This document shows, piece after piece, positions 27,374-35,420 of a stretch of DNA of 64,000 nucleotides (positions are counted from its first letter, which is position 1; every line of letters begins with the position of its first letter). The position numbers and the translations under genes are program-made. Origin of the DNA: Clostridia bacterium (lineage in GTDB: Bacteria > Bacillota > Clostridia > Oscillospirales > Acutalibacteraceae). Under the pieces are notes generated by a model, which worked only from the letters and a program-made list of their open reading frames with translations, was not told the DNA's origin and made no database searches. The stretch covers positions 1 through 64,000 of the forward strand of contig JAFTWW010000010.1 in assembly GCA_017465085.1 (NCBI GenBank), given 5' to 3'.

Positions 27374-28324
27374 ATGAATCTATTAGGTTTTGATATAGGC
27401 GGTACTAAGTGTGCTGTTATCTCTGCTTCTTACATAGATGGCGAAATTAAACTGCTTGAAAAGAAAAAAATTGCTACCGATTTAACCATAAGCCCTGAAG
27501 AAATGATTGATAAGCTAATTGAGCTTGCCGATACTTTGGAGGTTGATGGCAAATTCGATTCAATTGGTATTTCCTGCGGTGGTCCCTTAAGCTCAGCAAG
27601 AGGAGTTATTTTAGGTCCACCCAACCTGCTCGGCTGGGATAATGTTGAAATCTGCAAACAGATAAATGCCCATTACGGTGTTCCCGTTCATCTTCAGAAT
27701 GATGCTAACGCTTGCGCAGTAGCTGAATGGAAATTCGGCGCAGGCAAGGGCAGCAATAATATGATTTTCCTCACCTTTGGTACAGGCCTTGGCGCAGGTC
27801 TTATTCTGGATGGTAAGCTTTATGCAGGTACCAACGATAATGCAGGTGAGTGCGGCCATATCCGCCTTGACCGTTTCGGTCCCGTAGGCTTCCACAAGGC
27901 AGGCTCATTTGAAGGCTTTTGCAGTGGTGGCGGTATTGCTCAGCTCGGTTATACAATGGCTCTTGAGCAGGTTCAACAGGGAAAATACCCTTCATATTTT
28001 GAAAAAGGTATGACTCCTGCCGATGTTACCGCAAAAACCGTTGGTGATGCCGCTGATGAAGGTGATGAAACCGCCATAAAGGTTTATGCCACCTGCGGCG
28101 AATACCTTGGAAAAGGTCTTTCTGTTTTAATTGATATATTAAATCCCGAAAAGATAGTTATCGGCAGTATTTTTGCCCGTTCCCATAATCTGATTTGGGA
28201 GCATACCAAAAAGGTTATTGATGAGGAGGCGCTTGCTCCTGCCGCCGCAGTTTGTGAGGTTGTTCCTGCAAAACTAGGCGAACAGATTGGCGATTATGCT
28301 GCTATTGCAACCGCATTACTATAA
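27374..28324 (+). CDS. ROK-family sugar kinase
   Basis: A 316-residue cytoplasmic kinase that phosphorylates a hexose with ATP. The phosphate motif is GFDIGGTK (residues 5-12), the sugar and catalytic motif is QNDANACAVAEW, and the adenosine-side motif is FGTGLGAGL. GECGHIRL follows, but the Cys-rich zinc motif CxCGxxGC normally found after it is absent; the region reads FHKAGSFEGFCSGGG. It starts at ATG 27374, 7 nt after GGAGG. Divergent from the sugar importer and glycosidase, and followed after 13 nt by a SIS-domain gene, so it probably phosphorylates a released monosaccharide. Confidence 0.9.
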   Translation: MNLLGFDIGGTKCAVISASYIDGEIKLLEKKKIATDLTISPEEMIDKLIELADTLEVDGKFDSIGISCGGPLSSARGVILGPPNLLGWDNVEICKQINAHYGVPVHLQNDANACAVAEWKFGAGKGSNNMIFLTFGTGLGAGLILDGKLYAGTNDNAGECGHIRLDRFGPVGFHKAGSFEGFCSGGGIAQLGYTMALEQVQQGKYPSYFEKGMTPADVTAKTVGDAADEGDETAIKVYATCGEYLGKGLSVLIDILNPEKIVIGSIFARSHNLIWEHTKKVIDEEALAPAAAVCEVVPAKLGEQIGDYAAIATALL

Positions 28325-28337
28325 GGAGAGAAATTAA

Positions 28338-28964
28338 ATGTTAAATGAATTATTAACCCGTTATCCTATTTTAGAGGCATGTAAAGAAGATATTGTTAAG
28401 GTTGCTGATACCTGGATTAACTGCTATGAAAACGGCGGCAAGATTTTGCTTTGCGGTAACGGCGGCAGTTGCGCTGACTCTGACCATATCGTTGGTGAGC
28501 TTATGAAAGGTTTCTTGAAGAAAAGACCTATTTCAGAAGAAAAGAAAGCCGAAATGAAGAAAAATTGTCCTACAATAGACGATGATTGCTTAAATAAGCT
28601 TCAGTGCGGTCTTCCTGCTGTTGCGCTTACTAATCTGAATGCTGTTAACACTGCTTTTTGCAACGATGTTGATCCTAATTTAATATATGCTCAGGCTGTT
28701 ATGGGCCTTGGCAAAAAGGGTGATATACTTGTTTGTATGAGCACCTCAGGTAATGCTATTAACGCCAATGCTGCCGCTAAGGTTGGTAAGGCGCTCGGCC
28801 TTACTGTAATCGGTCTTACAGGTAAGGGCGGCGGAAAGCTCTCGGAGGTTGCCGATATCTGCATTAAGGTGCCCGAATGCGAAACCTTCAAGATTCAGGA
28901 ATTACATCTGCCTGTTTACCACTATCTTTGCGCCGCTACCGAGGCTCATTTCTTTGATTGTTAA
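28338..28964 (+). CDS. SIS-domain phosphosugar isomerase, GmhA-like
   Basis: A 208-residue soluble protein with a single SIS domain. CGNGGSCADSDHIVGELMKG is the GmhA-type substrate and active-site segment; CMSTSGNAINAN binds phosphate; the last part (FKIQELHLPVYHYLCAATEA) carries the His/Glu pair of phosphoheptose isomerases. GmhA converts sedoheptulose 7-phosphate to a heptose phosphate for surface polysaccharide, but GmhA-like proteins in sugar operons can act on other phosphosugars. Co-transcription with the ROK kinase suggests work on its product. Confidence 0.85.
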   Translation: MLNELLTRYPILEACKEDIVKVADTWINCYENGGKILLCGNGGSCADSDHIVGELMKGFLKKRPISEEKKAEMKKNCPTIDDDCLNKLQCGLPAVALTNLNAVNTAFCNDVDPNLIYAQAVMGLGKKGDILVCMSTSGNAINANAAAKVGKALGLTVIGLTGKGGGKLSEVADICIKVPECETFKIQELHLPVYHYLCAATEAHFFDC

Positions 28965-28975
28965 TTAAAATTTTT

Positions 28976-29009
28976 AGACGGATAATCACGTGATTATCCG
29001 TCTTTTTTT
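28976..29009 (+). terminator. Intrinsic terminator of the ROK-SIS operon
   Basis: A perfect 28-nt palindrome (28976-29003) is followed by a run of T residues. Confidence 0.92.
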
Positions 29010-29019
29010 ATTTAGTTTT

Positions 29020-29050
29020 GTCATAATATAGTTTTTGTCCGCATATTTAT
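29020..29050 (+). promoter_or_regulatory. Candidate sigma-E promoter of spoIVA
   Basis: GTCATAAT (29020-29027), 14 nt, CATATTTAT (29042-29050) resembles the mother-cell sigma-E pattern. spoIVA is a sigma-E gene in Bacillus; the assignment here is by analogy. Confidence 0.45.
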
Positions 29051-29116
29051 CTAACAGCGTAGTGTGAAAGCTAAAACACGTTACAAATATACGATAACTG
29101 TTTCGGAGGAATGTTT

Positions 29117-30592
29117 ATGGCAACAAGTATTTATCAGGATATAGCGGCAAGAACGGGTGGTGATATCTATATCGGTATCGTAGGCCCTGTGAGAACAGGC
29201 AAATCCACCTTTATCAAACAGTTTATGGAAAAAATGGTGTTGCCTAACATTAAAGAGGAATACGAAAGGGAACGGGCAAATGATGAGTTACCCCAATCTT
29301 CCTCAGGCAGAACAATTATGACTACCGAGCCTAAATTTATACCCGAAAAGGGAACTGGTATAAATCTTGATGGTAACATAAATGCCAATGTGCGCTTAAT
29401 TGATTGCGTTGGTTACATAGTACCAAGCGCCCTTGGTTACATAGAAGGCGATCAACCGAGAATGGTAATGACTCCTTGGTTTGATGAATCCATACCCTTT
29501 AATATGGCTGCAGAAATAGGTACTCAAAAGGTTATTAACGAGCACTCAACTATTGGTCTTGTTGTTACAACCGATGGAAGTATCAGCGATATACCCCGCG
29601 AAGAATATGCCGAGGCTGAGGAAAGGGTAATAGCCGAATTAAAAAATATAAATAAACCCTTTATAATTCTGCTTAATTGTTTGTATCCCGATTCGCCTGA
29701 GGCAACCGAAAAGGCTGCTAATCTCACAGAAAAATATTCAGTTCCCGTAATTCCAATCAACTGTCTTGATTTAAATGAAGCCGATATTAAAAGAATTTTA
29801 TCAAGAATTCTTTTAGAATTCCCCATTAAAGAAATTTGCATCAATTTCCCGAGATGGATAAACTCATTACCTATCGAGCATTGGCTAAGATCAGAGCTTA
29901 CCGCACTTATTAAAAATGCTATTTCGGGAATGGAAAAAATAAGAGATATCAACTCCTTTGAAAACTCATTCGGCGGTAATGAAAATGTTAGGGGAGTAAT
30001 GATAAGAAGTATAGACCTTGGAAGCGGCAGCGCCGTTGTGGATATTGATATAAATCACAATCTTTTCTATAAGATATTAACCGAAACAACGGGCATGGAT
30101 ATCGGCGATGAGCAGGAGCTTATGCTTAATATGACCGAACTTGCAAAAATCAAAAGAGAATATATGAAGGTTAAGGATGCTCTTGATGAGGTTGAGGCAA
30201 CGGGCTATGGAATTGTAATGCCTGATATTGAGGAGTTAACTCTCGAGGAGCCCGAAATAGTAAAGCAGGGCGGTAAATATGGCGTAAGGCTCAAAGCATC
30301 TGCACCCTCAATACATCTTATGAGAGCAAATATAAATACCGAGGTAAGCCCGATCGTTGGCTCAGAAAGGCAGTCGGAGGACCTTGTGATGTATCTGCTT
30401 AAGGAGTTTGAAGAGGATCCTGTTAAAATCTGGGATTCCAATATTTTTGGTAAATCCCTTCATGAGCTTGTTAACGAGGGATTACATACCAAGCTTGCCC
30501 GTATGCCGATGGATGCAAGAATGAGAGTTCAGGAAACTATTGAAAAGGTTATAAATGACGGCTGCAACGGATTGGTTTGCATTATTCTATAA
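29117..30592 (+). CDS. spoIVA: Stage IV sporulation protein A
   Basis: A 491-residue ATPase that polymerises on the forespore surface as the base of the spore coat, made in the mother cell. The N-terminus matches the family (IYQDIAARTGGDIYIG), with Walker A GPVRTGKST and a conserved switch region (RLIDCVGYIVPSALGY). The C-terminus is hydrophobic, ending VCIIL. Bacillus SpoIVA is 492 residues. ATG 29117 is preferred over ATG 29111, since GGAGG (29105-29109) is only 1 nt from the latter and 7 nt from the former. A sigma-E-like promoter lies upstream. A terminator follows. Confidence 0.97.
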   Translation: MATSIYQDIAARTGGDIYIGIVGPVRTGKSTFIKQFMEKMVLPNIKEEYERERANDELPQSSSGRTIMTTEPKFIPEKGTGINLDGNINANVRLIDCVGYIVPSALGYIEGDQPRMVMTPWFDESIPFNMAAEIGTQKVINEHSTIGLVVTTDGSISDIPREEYAEAEERVIAELKNINKPFIILLNCLYPDSPEATEKAANLTEKYSVPVIPINCLDLNEADIKRILSRILLEFPIKEICINFPRWINSLPIEHWLRSELTALIKNAISGMEKIRDINSFENSFGGNENVRGVMIRSIDLGSGSAVVDIDINHNLFYKILTETTGMDIGDEQELMLNMTELAKIKREYMKVKDALDEVEATGYGIVMPDIEELTLEEPEIVKQGGKYGVRLKASAPSIHLMRANINTEVSPIVGSERQSEDLVMYLLKEFEEDPVKIWDSNIFGKSLHELVNEGLHTKLARMPMDARMRVQETIEKVINDGCNGLVCIIL

Positions 30593-30596
30593 AATG

Positions 30597-30626
30597 AAAA
30601 TAACGCCGAAATTTCGGCGTTATTTT
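30597..30626. terminator. Bidirectional intrinsic terminator
   Basis: A perfect 30-nt palindrome (AAAATAACGCCGAAA and its complement) followed by T residues lies between the convergent spoIVA and Xer-type recombinase genes. Confidence 0.92.
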
Positions 30627-31603
30627 TTTTGCTTTGCATTCGCAAGAGGATTTGATTCAATTGCATTTTTAATCTGCGTATCAGAGATATGAGTATAAAT
30701 CTGTGTTGTACCCAGATTAGAGTGACCTAAAATATCCTTAAGCACCCTTATATCAACATTACCGTGCTGATACATTAGTGTTGCGGCTGTGTGCCTTAGC
30801 TTATGGGTGGATAGTCCTTGACCGCCAAGGCCCGCCTTTTCAAGATAGGTTTTTACTATATGCTGAACTGTTTTGTTACTTATCCTTCTTTTGTTACGGC
30901 TTATGAACAGAGCATTTCTATCGGTATAAACAATATCTTCTGTGGGGCGCACCGCCAGATACGCTTTAATAGCTTCGTTGCAGGACGCATTAAGATAAAC
31001 AATTCTTTCTTTATTGCCCTTACCCAAAAGCCTTAATGTTCCATCGGCGCGGATATCGCCTAAATTAAGACCGCAAAGCTCTGATAAACGCATACCGCAA
31101 TTGAGGAATAGGGTAATGATGCAAAAATCTCTTTCTTTATTGGGCCCATCAATGCTGTTTAATAACTCTAAAGAATCTTCAAGAGTAAGATGTTTGGGTA
31201 ATGATTGCTTAATTTTAGGCGCCTCAAGCATTTCGGCAGGATTAACCTCTAATAAATGAATCTGTGATGTGAGATACTTAAAAAAGATGCGAAGGGTAGA
31301 GGTTTTACGGGCTCTAGTTGCAGCATTATTTCCTCTTTCTTCTTTACAGAAAACAATATATGAATACAAATCGGATATTGTAACCGTGCTGATAAGCTCG
31401 GCATCAACGCCCTCGATACTGATTTTATTGAATTCGGTTTTTTTATCAACCTTGCCTCTTATAAGCAGAATATATCGGAAAAAGGTTTGTAAATCAAGAT
31501 AATATTCATCAACAGAACGGGAGGATTTGCCCTTGATGGTTTCACTATATGTAAGGAAATCTCGGATTATCGGCGGGGCAGATAATAAAATTTCGTGTTT
31601 CAA
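30620..31603 (-). CDS. Xer-type tyrosine recombinase (XerC/XerD family)
   Basis: A 327-residue site-specific recombinase. Residues about 15-125 are the SAM-like core-binding domain. The catalytic domain has Arg I in CGMRLSELCGL, HKLRHT (His and Arg II), GHSN, and the nucleophile Tyr in TTQIYTHIS. All catalytic residues are intact. Start is TTG at 31603 with AAAGGAGG 8 nt upstream. A second, XerD-like protein is encoded at 48285-49175, so this may be the XerC partner for chromosome-dimer resolution. No integrated element flanks it. Confidence 0.88.
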   Translation of the reverse strand: MKHEILLSAPPIIRDFLTYSETIKGKSSRSVDEYYLDLQTFFRYILLIRGKVDKKTEFNKISIEGVDAELISTVTISDLYSYIVFCKEERGNNAATRARKTSTLRIFFKYLTSQIHLLEVNPAEMLEAPKIKQSLPKHLTLEDSLELLNSIDGPNKERDFCIITLFLNCGMRLSELCGLNLGDIRADGTLRLLGKGNKERIVYLNASCNEAIKAYLAVRPTEDIVYTDRNALFISRNKRRISNKTVQHIVKTYLEKAGLGGQGLSTHKLRHTAATLMYQHGNVDIRVLKDILGHSNLGTTQIYTHISDTQIKNAIESNPLANAKQKK

Positions 31604-31699
31604 GGTTGCAACCTCCTTTGATTTGTAATATAATACTTATATATTTTAACACCAATTCTATTAAAAAGCAAGTTTAAGCGAAAAGAGAGTAGATTTATT

Positions 31700-32626
31700 A
31701 TGAAGGTTTATGGCGGTTTTACTGAGCTTATAGGTAACACTCCTTTAGTTGAGCTTAAAAACATTGAAAAACAATATTCACTTAACTGCAGAATTCTCGC
31801 TAAATTAGAATATTTTAATCCTGCAGGCAGCGTTAAGGATAGAATCGGCTACGCTTTGATTAGGGAAGCAGAAAAAAGCGGAAAACTTAAGTCTGGCTCG
31901 GTTATAATAGAGCCAACAAGCGGTAATACGGGTATCGGTCTTGCGGCAGTCGCCTCCGTTAAGGGTTATAGGGTTATATTAACTATGCCCGAAACTATGA
32001 GCATTGAACGAAGAAAGCTTTTAGCCGCCTACGGCGCCGAGATAGTTTTAACCGATGCGAGCTTGGGTATGGCAGGAGCCATTGAAAAGGCAGGAAGCCT
32101 TGCCAAAGAGATACCCAATAGCTTTATACCGTCCCAGTTCGATAACCCCGTAAACCCCGATGAGCACTATTTAACAACGGGACCTGAAATCTGGGAGGAT
32201 ACAGATGGCGCTGTTGATGTTCTCGTTGCGGGTGTTGGAACGGGTGGCACTCTAAGCGGCACAGGTAGATATCTTAAATCACAAAACAAAGATATTAAGG
32301 TTGTTGCTGTTGAGCCCCAAGGCTCTCCCGTGCTATCCTGCGGCAAATCAGGCGCTCACGGCCTTCAGGGTATCGGAGCAGGCTTTATTCCTAAAAACCT
32401 CGATACCGCCGTTTATGATGATATTTTAACGGTTTGCGAAGAAGAAGCGTACGAAAACGCCAAAAATCTCGCTAAAAAGGAAGGCTTCCTCGTTGGCATC
32501 TCTTCAGGCGCCGCTTTATCCGCTGCCTTAAAGCTTGCAAAAAGTGAAGATTACAAGGACAAAACAATCGTGGTAATCCTTCCTGATACCGGTGAGCGTT
32601 ATCTATCCACTCCGCTATTTGAATAA
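31700..32626 (+). CDS. cysK: Cysteine synthase (O-acetylserine sulfhydrylase)
   Basis: A 308-residue PLP enzyme that forms cysteine from O-acetylserine and sulfide in the cytoplasm. The Schiff-base Lys is in NPAGSVKDRIGY; the substrate loop is EPTSGNTGIGLA; the phosphate-cup loop is GVGTGGTLSGTGRYLK. Length and motifs match CysK rather than cystathionine beta-synthase. Monocistronic, with a strong hairpin just after the stop that overlaps the spoVAD translation start. Confidence 0.95.
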   Translation: MKVYGGFTELIGNTPLVELKNIEKQYSLNCRILAKLEYFNPAGSVKDRIGYALIREAEKSGKLKSGSVIIEPTSGNTGIGLAAVASVKGYRVILTMPETMSIERRKLLAAYGAEIVLTDASLGMAGAIEKAGSLAKEIPNSFIPSQFDNPVNPDEHYLTTGPEIWEDTDGAVDVLVAGVGTGGTLSGTGRYLKSQNKDIKVVAVEPQGSPVLSCGKSGAHGLQGIGAGFIPKNLDTAVYDDILTVCEEEAYENAKNLAKKEGFLVGISSGAALSAALKLAKSEDYKDKTIVVILPDTGERYLSTPLFE

Positions 32627-32634
32627 ATAAGAAT

Positions 32635-32689
32635 ATCACCCCGAATTTTACAAATAATATTTGTAAATATATTTCGGGGTGATTTTTTT
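32635..32689 (+). terminator. Double-stem hairpin: cysK terminator that contains the spoVAD ribosome-binding site
   Basis: An outer stem ATCACCCCGAA (32635-32645) pairs with 32673-32683. An inner stem TTTACAAAT pairs with ATTTGTAAA. T7 follows. The 3' arm includes GGGGTGAT (32676-32683), the only good ribosome-binding site for spoVAD. Confidence 0.75.
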
Positions 32690-33695
32690 GGCAAAAAGAT
32701 TAGGTAAAAGAACGATAATACTTGAAAACAGGCCTTCAATAATCGGTTACGGTTCGGTTGTTGGCAAGATGGAAAGGGAAGGGCCGTTAGGTGATGAATT
32801 TGATGCCTTTGATGAGGATTCGCGTTTTGGTGAAGAATCCTTCGAAAAGGCAGAAAGCCGATTACAAAAAATAGCTGTGGAAACCGCGCTCAGAAAAGCT
32901 AAGTTAAACGAAAACGATATTGATTGTATCTTCGCAGGTGATTTGCTGAATCAATGTATCGGCAGTTCCTTCGGTCTTCGTAATATGAAAATACCCTTTG
33001 TCGGTCTTTACGGCGCCTGCTCCACAATGACCTTGAGTCTTAGTATGGCATCAATTATGGTTGATAGCGGAGCGCTTAAAAGAGCAGTTGCAGTAACATC
33101 TTCACATTTTTGTTCAGCAGAAAGACAGTATCGTTTTCCTCTTGAATACGGCAGTGTAAGAACACCTACAGCTCAGTGGACAGTTACGGGCTCAGGCGCC
33201 GCCATAATTGAGAACGGCAATGATAAACCTTATATTAATGCTGTAACAATAGGCACTATTGAGGATTTAGGTGTAACCGATGCCAATAATATGGGTGCTG
33301 CTATGGCTCCAAGCGCTTATTCCACCTTGAAAGCTTACCTTGAGGATACCAAAACCATGCCCGAGGATTACGATATAATTTACACGGGAGATTTAGGCGA
33401 GGTTGGCACCGATTTGTTATATAAACTTTGCGAGGAGGATGGCATCGATATAAGATGTCGCCATAGTGACTGCGGTCTTATTATATATGATAGGGATGCT
33501 CAGGATGTTCATGCAGGTGGCTCAGGTTGCGGTTGCAGCGCATCAATATTAAACTCATTTGTTATGCATCGTTTTGAGGATAAATCCTTTAAGAATATTT
33601 TGTTTATGTCAACGGGCGCTTTGCTTTCTCCTACTTCAACAATGCAGGGGGAAAGTATTCCTGGCATTTCTCATCTTGTTAATATCAGAATATAA
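32688..33695 (+). CDS. spoVAD: Stage V sporulation protein AD
   Basis: A 335-residue thiolase-fold protein that binds dipicolinic acid for uptake into the forespore through the SpoVA channel. It matches Bacillus SpoVAD along its length, for example GPLGDEFD, FAGDLLNQCI, FGACSTMTLS, TSSHFCSAERQYRFP, TGSGAA, MGAAMAPSA, YTGDLGEVG, GGSGCGCSA and STGALLSPT. TTG 32688 is chosen because GGGGTGAT precedes it by 4 nt; an in-frame GTG at 32679 lies inside that site. spoVAC and spoVAE are not adjacent, unlike in Bacillus. Expression is expected in the forespore (sigma-G); I could not identify a clear promoter. Confidence 0.95.
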   Translation: MAKRLGKRTIILENRPSIIGYGSVVGKMEREGPLGDEFDAFDEDSRFGEESFEKAESRLQKIAVETALRKAKLNENDIDCIFAGDLLNQCIGSSFGLRNMKIPFVGLYGACSTMTLSLSMASIMVDSGALKRAVAVTSSHFCSAERQYRFPLEYGSVRTPTAQWTVTGSGAAIIENGNDKPYINAVTIGTIEDLGVTDANNMGAAMAPSAYSTLKAYLEDTKTMPEDYDIIYTGDLGEVGTDLLYKLCEEDGIDIRCRHSDCGLIIYDRDAQDVHAGGSGCGCSASILNSFVMHRFEDKSFKNILFMSTGALLSPTSTMQGESIPGISHLVNIRI

Positions 33696-33728
33696 AAAAT
33701 AAGCAGGTAACACCTGCTTATTTTGTTT
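33696..33728. terminator. Bidirectional intrinsic terminator
   Basis: AAAATAAGCAGG pairs with CCTGCTTATTTT around a 5-nt loop between the convergent spoVAD and trmO genes; T-rich on both sides. Confidence 0.9.
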
Positions 33729-34401
33729 TTTCAACCGAAATGACAAATAGAGTATTATTATCAACCTTAAAACCTATTTCATAGTCGGCAAAATTCATTT
33801 TATATACTCTATCGCCATCATCCTTGTACGATGGTCTCGGGTCATCGCCTAAACATTCAATTAGTGTTATCTTTGTTTCATTCGGTAACAGTTTATCTGT
33901 ATCATCAAGGAACACCACATCTAATTTATAATCTGCGTATTTATCAGCAAAGCCGCCTTTGGCATCAATATGGCAATCAGAATAGGGAATATAGGGCTTG
34001 ATATCATATATGGGTGTACCGTCAAGTAGGTCAACACCCGAAACAATTATAACACTACCGTTTTTGCTATCCTTTTTAATCTCTTCAAGCCTTACAGAAG
34101 AAAGACCGATAGAATTAGGGCGGAAAGGGGAGCGTGTAGCGAATACGCCTACTCTTTTATTGCCACCAAGGCGGGGAGGTCTTACTGTGGGGGACCAATC
34201 TTTCGTATGCGCGGCAGAAAAATCGAATATAAGCCAAAGGTGAGAATACTCTTCAATACCCTTTAAGGCATCATCGTTTCTGTATTTTTCAGTAAATATA
34301 ATAATGCCCTTGGCAGTAGATGCTTTTCCGCTTTGCCGTGGTATACCGAATTTTTCCTTAAAATCCGTTTTAATATGGGCGATAGGTTCGATTATTGCCA
34401 T
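33718..34401 (-). CDS. trmO: tRNA (N6-threonylcarbamoyl-A37) N6-methyltransferase TrmO
   Basis: A 227-residue SAM-dependent enzyme of the YaeB/TsaA beta-barrel family that methylates t6A at position 37 of threonine tRNA. Conserved segments are PIAHIKTDFKEKFGIPRQ, HLWLIFDFS, TVRPPRLGGN and VGVFATRSPFRPN with IGLSSVRL. Length matches TsaA (about 235). Stand-alone gene, convergent with spoVAD. Confidence 0.93.
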   Translation of the reverse strand: MAIIEPIAHIKTDFKEKFGIPRQSGKASTAKGIIIFTEKYRNDDALKGIEEYSHLWLIFDFSAAHTKDWSPTVRPPRLGGNKRVGVFATRSPFRPNSIGLSSVRLEEIKKDSKNGSVIIVSGVDLLDGTPIYDIKPYIPYSDCHIDAKGGFADKYADYKLDVVFLDDTDKLLPNETKITLIECLGDDPRPSYKDDGDRVYKMNFADYEIGFKVDNNTLFVISVEKTK

Positions 34402-34555
34402 AAAAACTTCCTCTTGAATTATCTATTTTACCGTATTATAACATATAATCACCGCTTAATCAACGAAAAACAGGTGATGCTTCACCAAACTAAACTAATA
34501 AAGTAAACTAAAAGTTGTGCAAAGTGCCAAAGTTTCAAAAAATGTAAAAAAACAC

Positions 34556-34584
34556 TTTACAACTTTAGTTTGATAAAGTATAAT
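34556..34584 (+). promoter_or_regulatory. Promoter of the polar amino-acid ABC/yerC operon
   Basis: TTTACA (34556-34561), 17-nt spacer, TATAAT (34579-34584). The spacer is almost entirely filled by a palindrome. Confidence 0.8.
34562..34579 (+). promoter_or_regulatory. Operator ACTTTA-N6-TAAAGT, copy 1
   Basis: A perfect 6-bp inverted repeat of 18 nt lies between the -35 and -10 boxes. The same half-sites with the same spacing occur in the promoter of the TrpX-like gene (47693-47710). Confidence 0.6.
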
Positions 34585-34618
34585 ATGAGCATACAAAAAC
34601 CGAAAGGGAGTTTTTATT

Positions 34619-35401
34619 ATGAAAAAAATTATTGCACTGATGTTAGCAGTTGCTATGCTTTTCTGCTTTGCAGGTTGCGGCAACAAAGAAGAAACCATAG
34701 TTGTTGGCTACACAATTTATGAGCCTATGAACTATATGGATGAGAACGGAAAGCTTATCGGCTACGATACCGAGCTTGCAGAAGCAGTTTTCGGCAACTT
34801 AGGTTACAAGGTTGTTTTCCAGGAAATCGAATGGGAAAGCAAATATACCGATCTTGATTCCAATACCATCGATTGCGTATGGAATGGCTTTACCTGCAAT
34901 ACTGCTGATGATGATGGCGTTCTCCGTTCCGAAAAGGTGGATTTTTCCTATAATTATATGGAGAACCGTCAGGTAGTTGTTGTTAAGAACGATGCAAATG
35001 TTAAAGCTGCCGCAGATCTTAACGGCAAATTCGGCGCCGCAGAAAGCGGATCCGCAGGCGAAACCTACGGCAACGGCTTTGAAGGCGCTACCATGAAGGG
35101 CTTTGTTAAGCAGACCGAGTGCCTTACCGAAGTTAAGGCAGGTACCGCTGATTTTGCAGTTGTTGATGCTCAGCTTGCTAAGAGCTACTGCGGCAAGGGC
35201 GATTATGCTGACCTTATGATCGTTGAGGACCTTTCAAGCGATGTTGAATACTATGCAATTGGATTTAAGAAGGGTAGTGAGCTTACCGCCAAGGTAAACG
35301 AACAGCTCGAAAAGTTAGGTGCTGACGGCACTATTGCAAAGCTTGCTGAAAAGTACGGAGTTTCCAATACTGCTATTACTGATTTTGCAGACCAGAAATA
35401 A
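34619..35401 (+). CDS. Amino-acid ABC transporter substrate-binding lipoprotein
   Basis: A 260-residue family-3 solute-binding protein. The lipoprotein signal ends in FCFAGC-GNK. The body has the typical polar amino-acid pattern: VVGYTIYEPMNYMDENGKLI, GYDTELAEAV, IDCVWNGFT, and a C-terminal LGADGTIAKLAEKYG. It is first in a four-gene operon with permease, ATPase and the TrpR-like yerC gene. The bound amino acid is unknown; the shared operator with a TrpX-like system suggests an aromatic amino acid as one possibility. Confidence 0.93.
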   Translation: MKKIIALMLAVAMLFCFAGCGNKEETIVVGYTIYEPMNYMDENGKLIGYDTELAEAVFGNLGYKVVFQEIEWESKYTDLDSNTIDCVWNGFTCNTADDDGVLRSEKVDFSYNYMENRQVVVVKNDANVKAAADLNGKFGAAESGSAGETYGNGFEGATMKGFVKQTECLTEVKAGTADFAVVDAQLAKSYCGKGDYADLMIVEDLSSDVEYYAIGFKKGSELTAKVNEQLEKLGADGTIAKLAEKYGVSNTAITDFADQK

Positions 35402-35420
35402 TTGATTCTTGGGGTATAAA

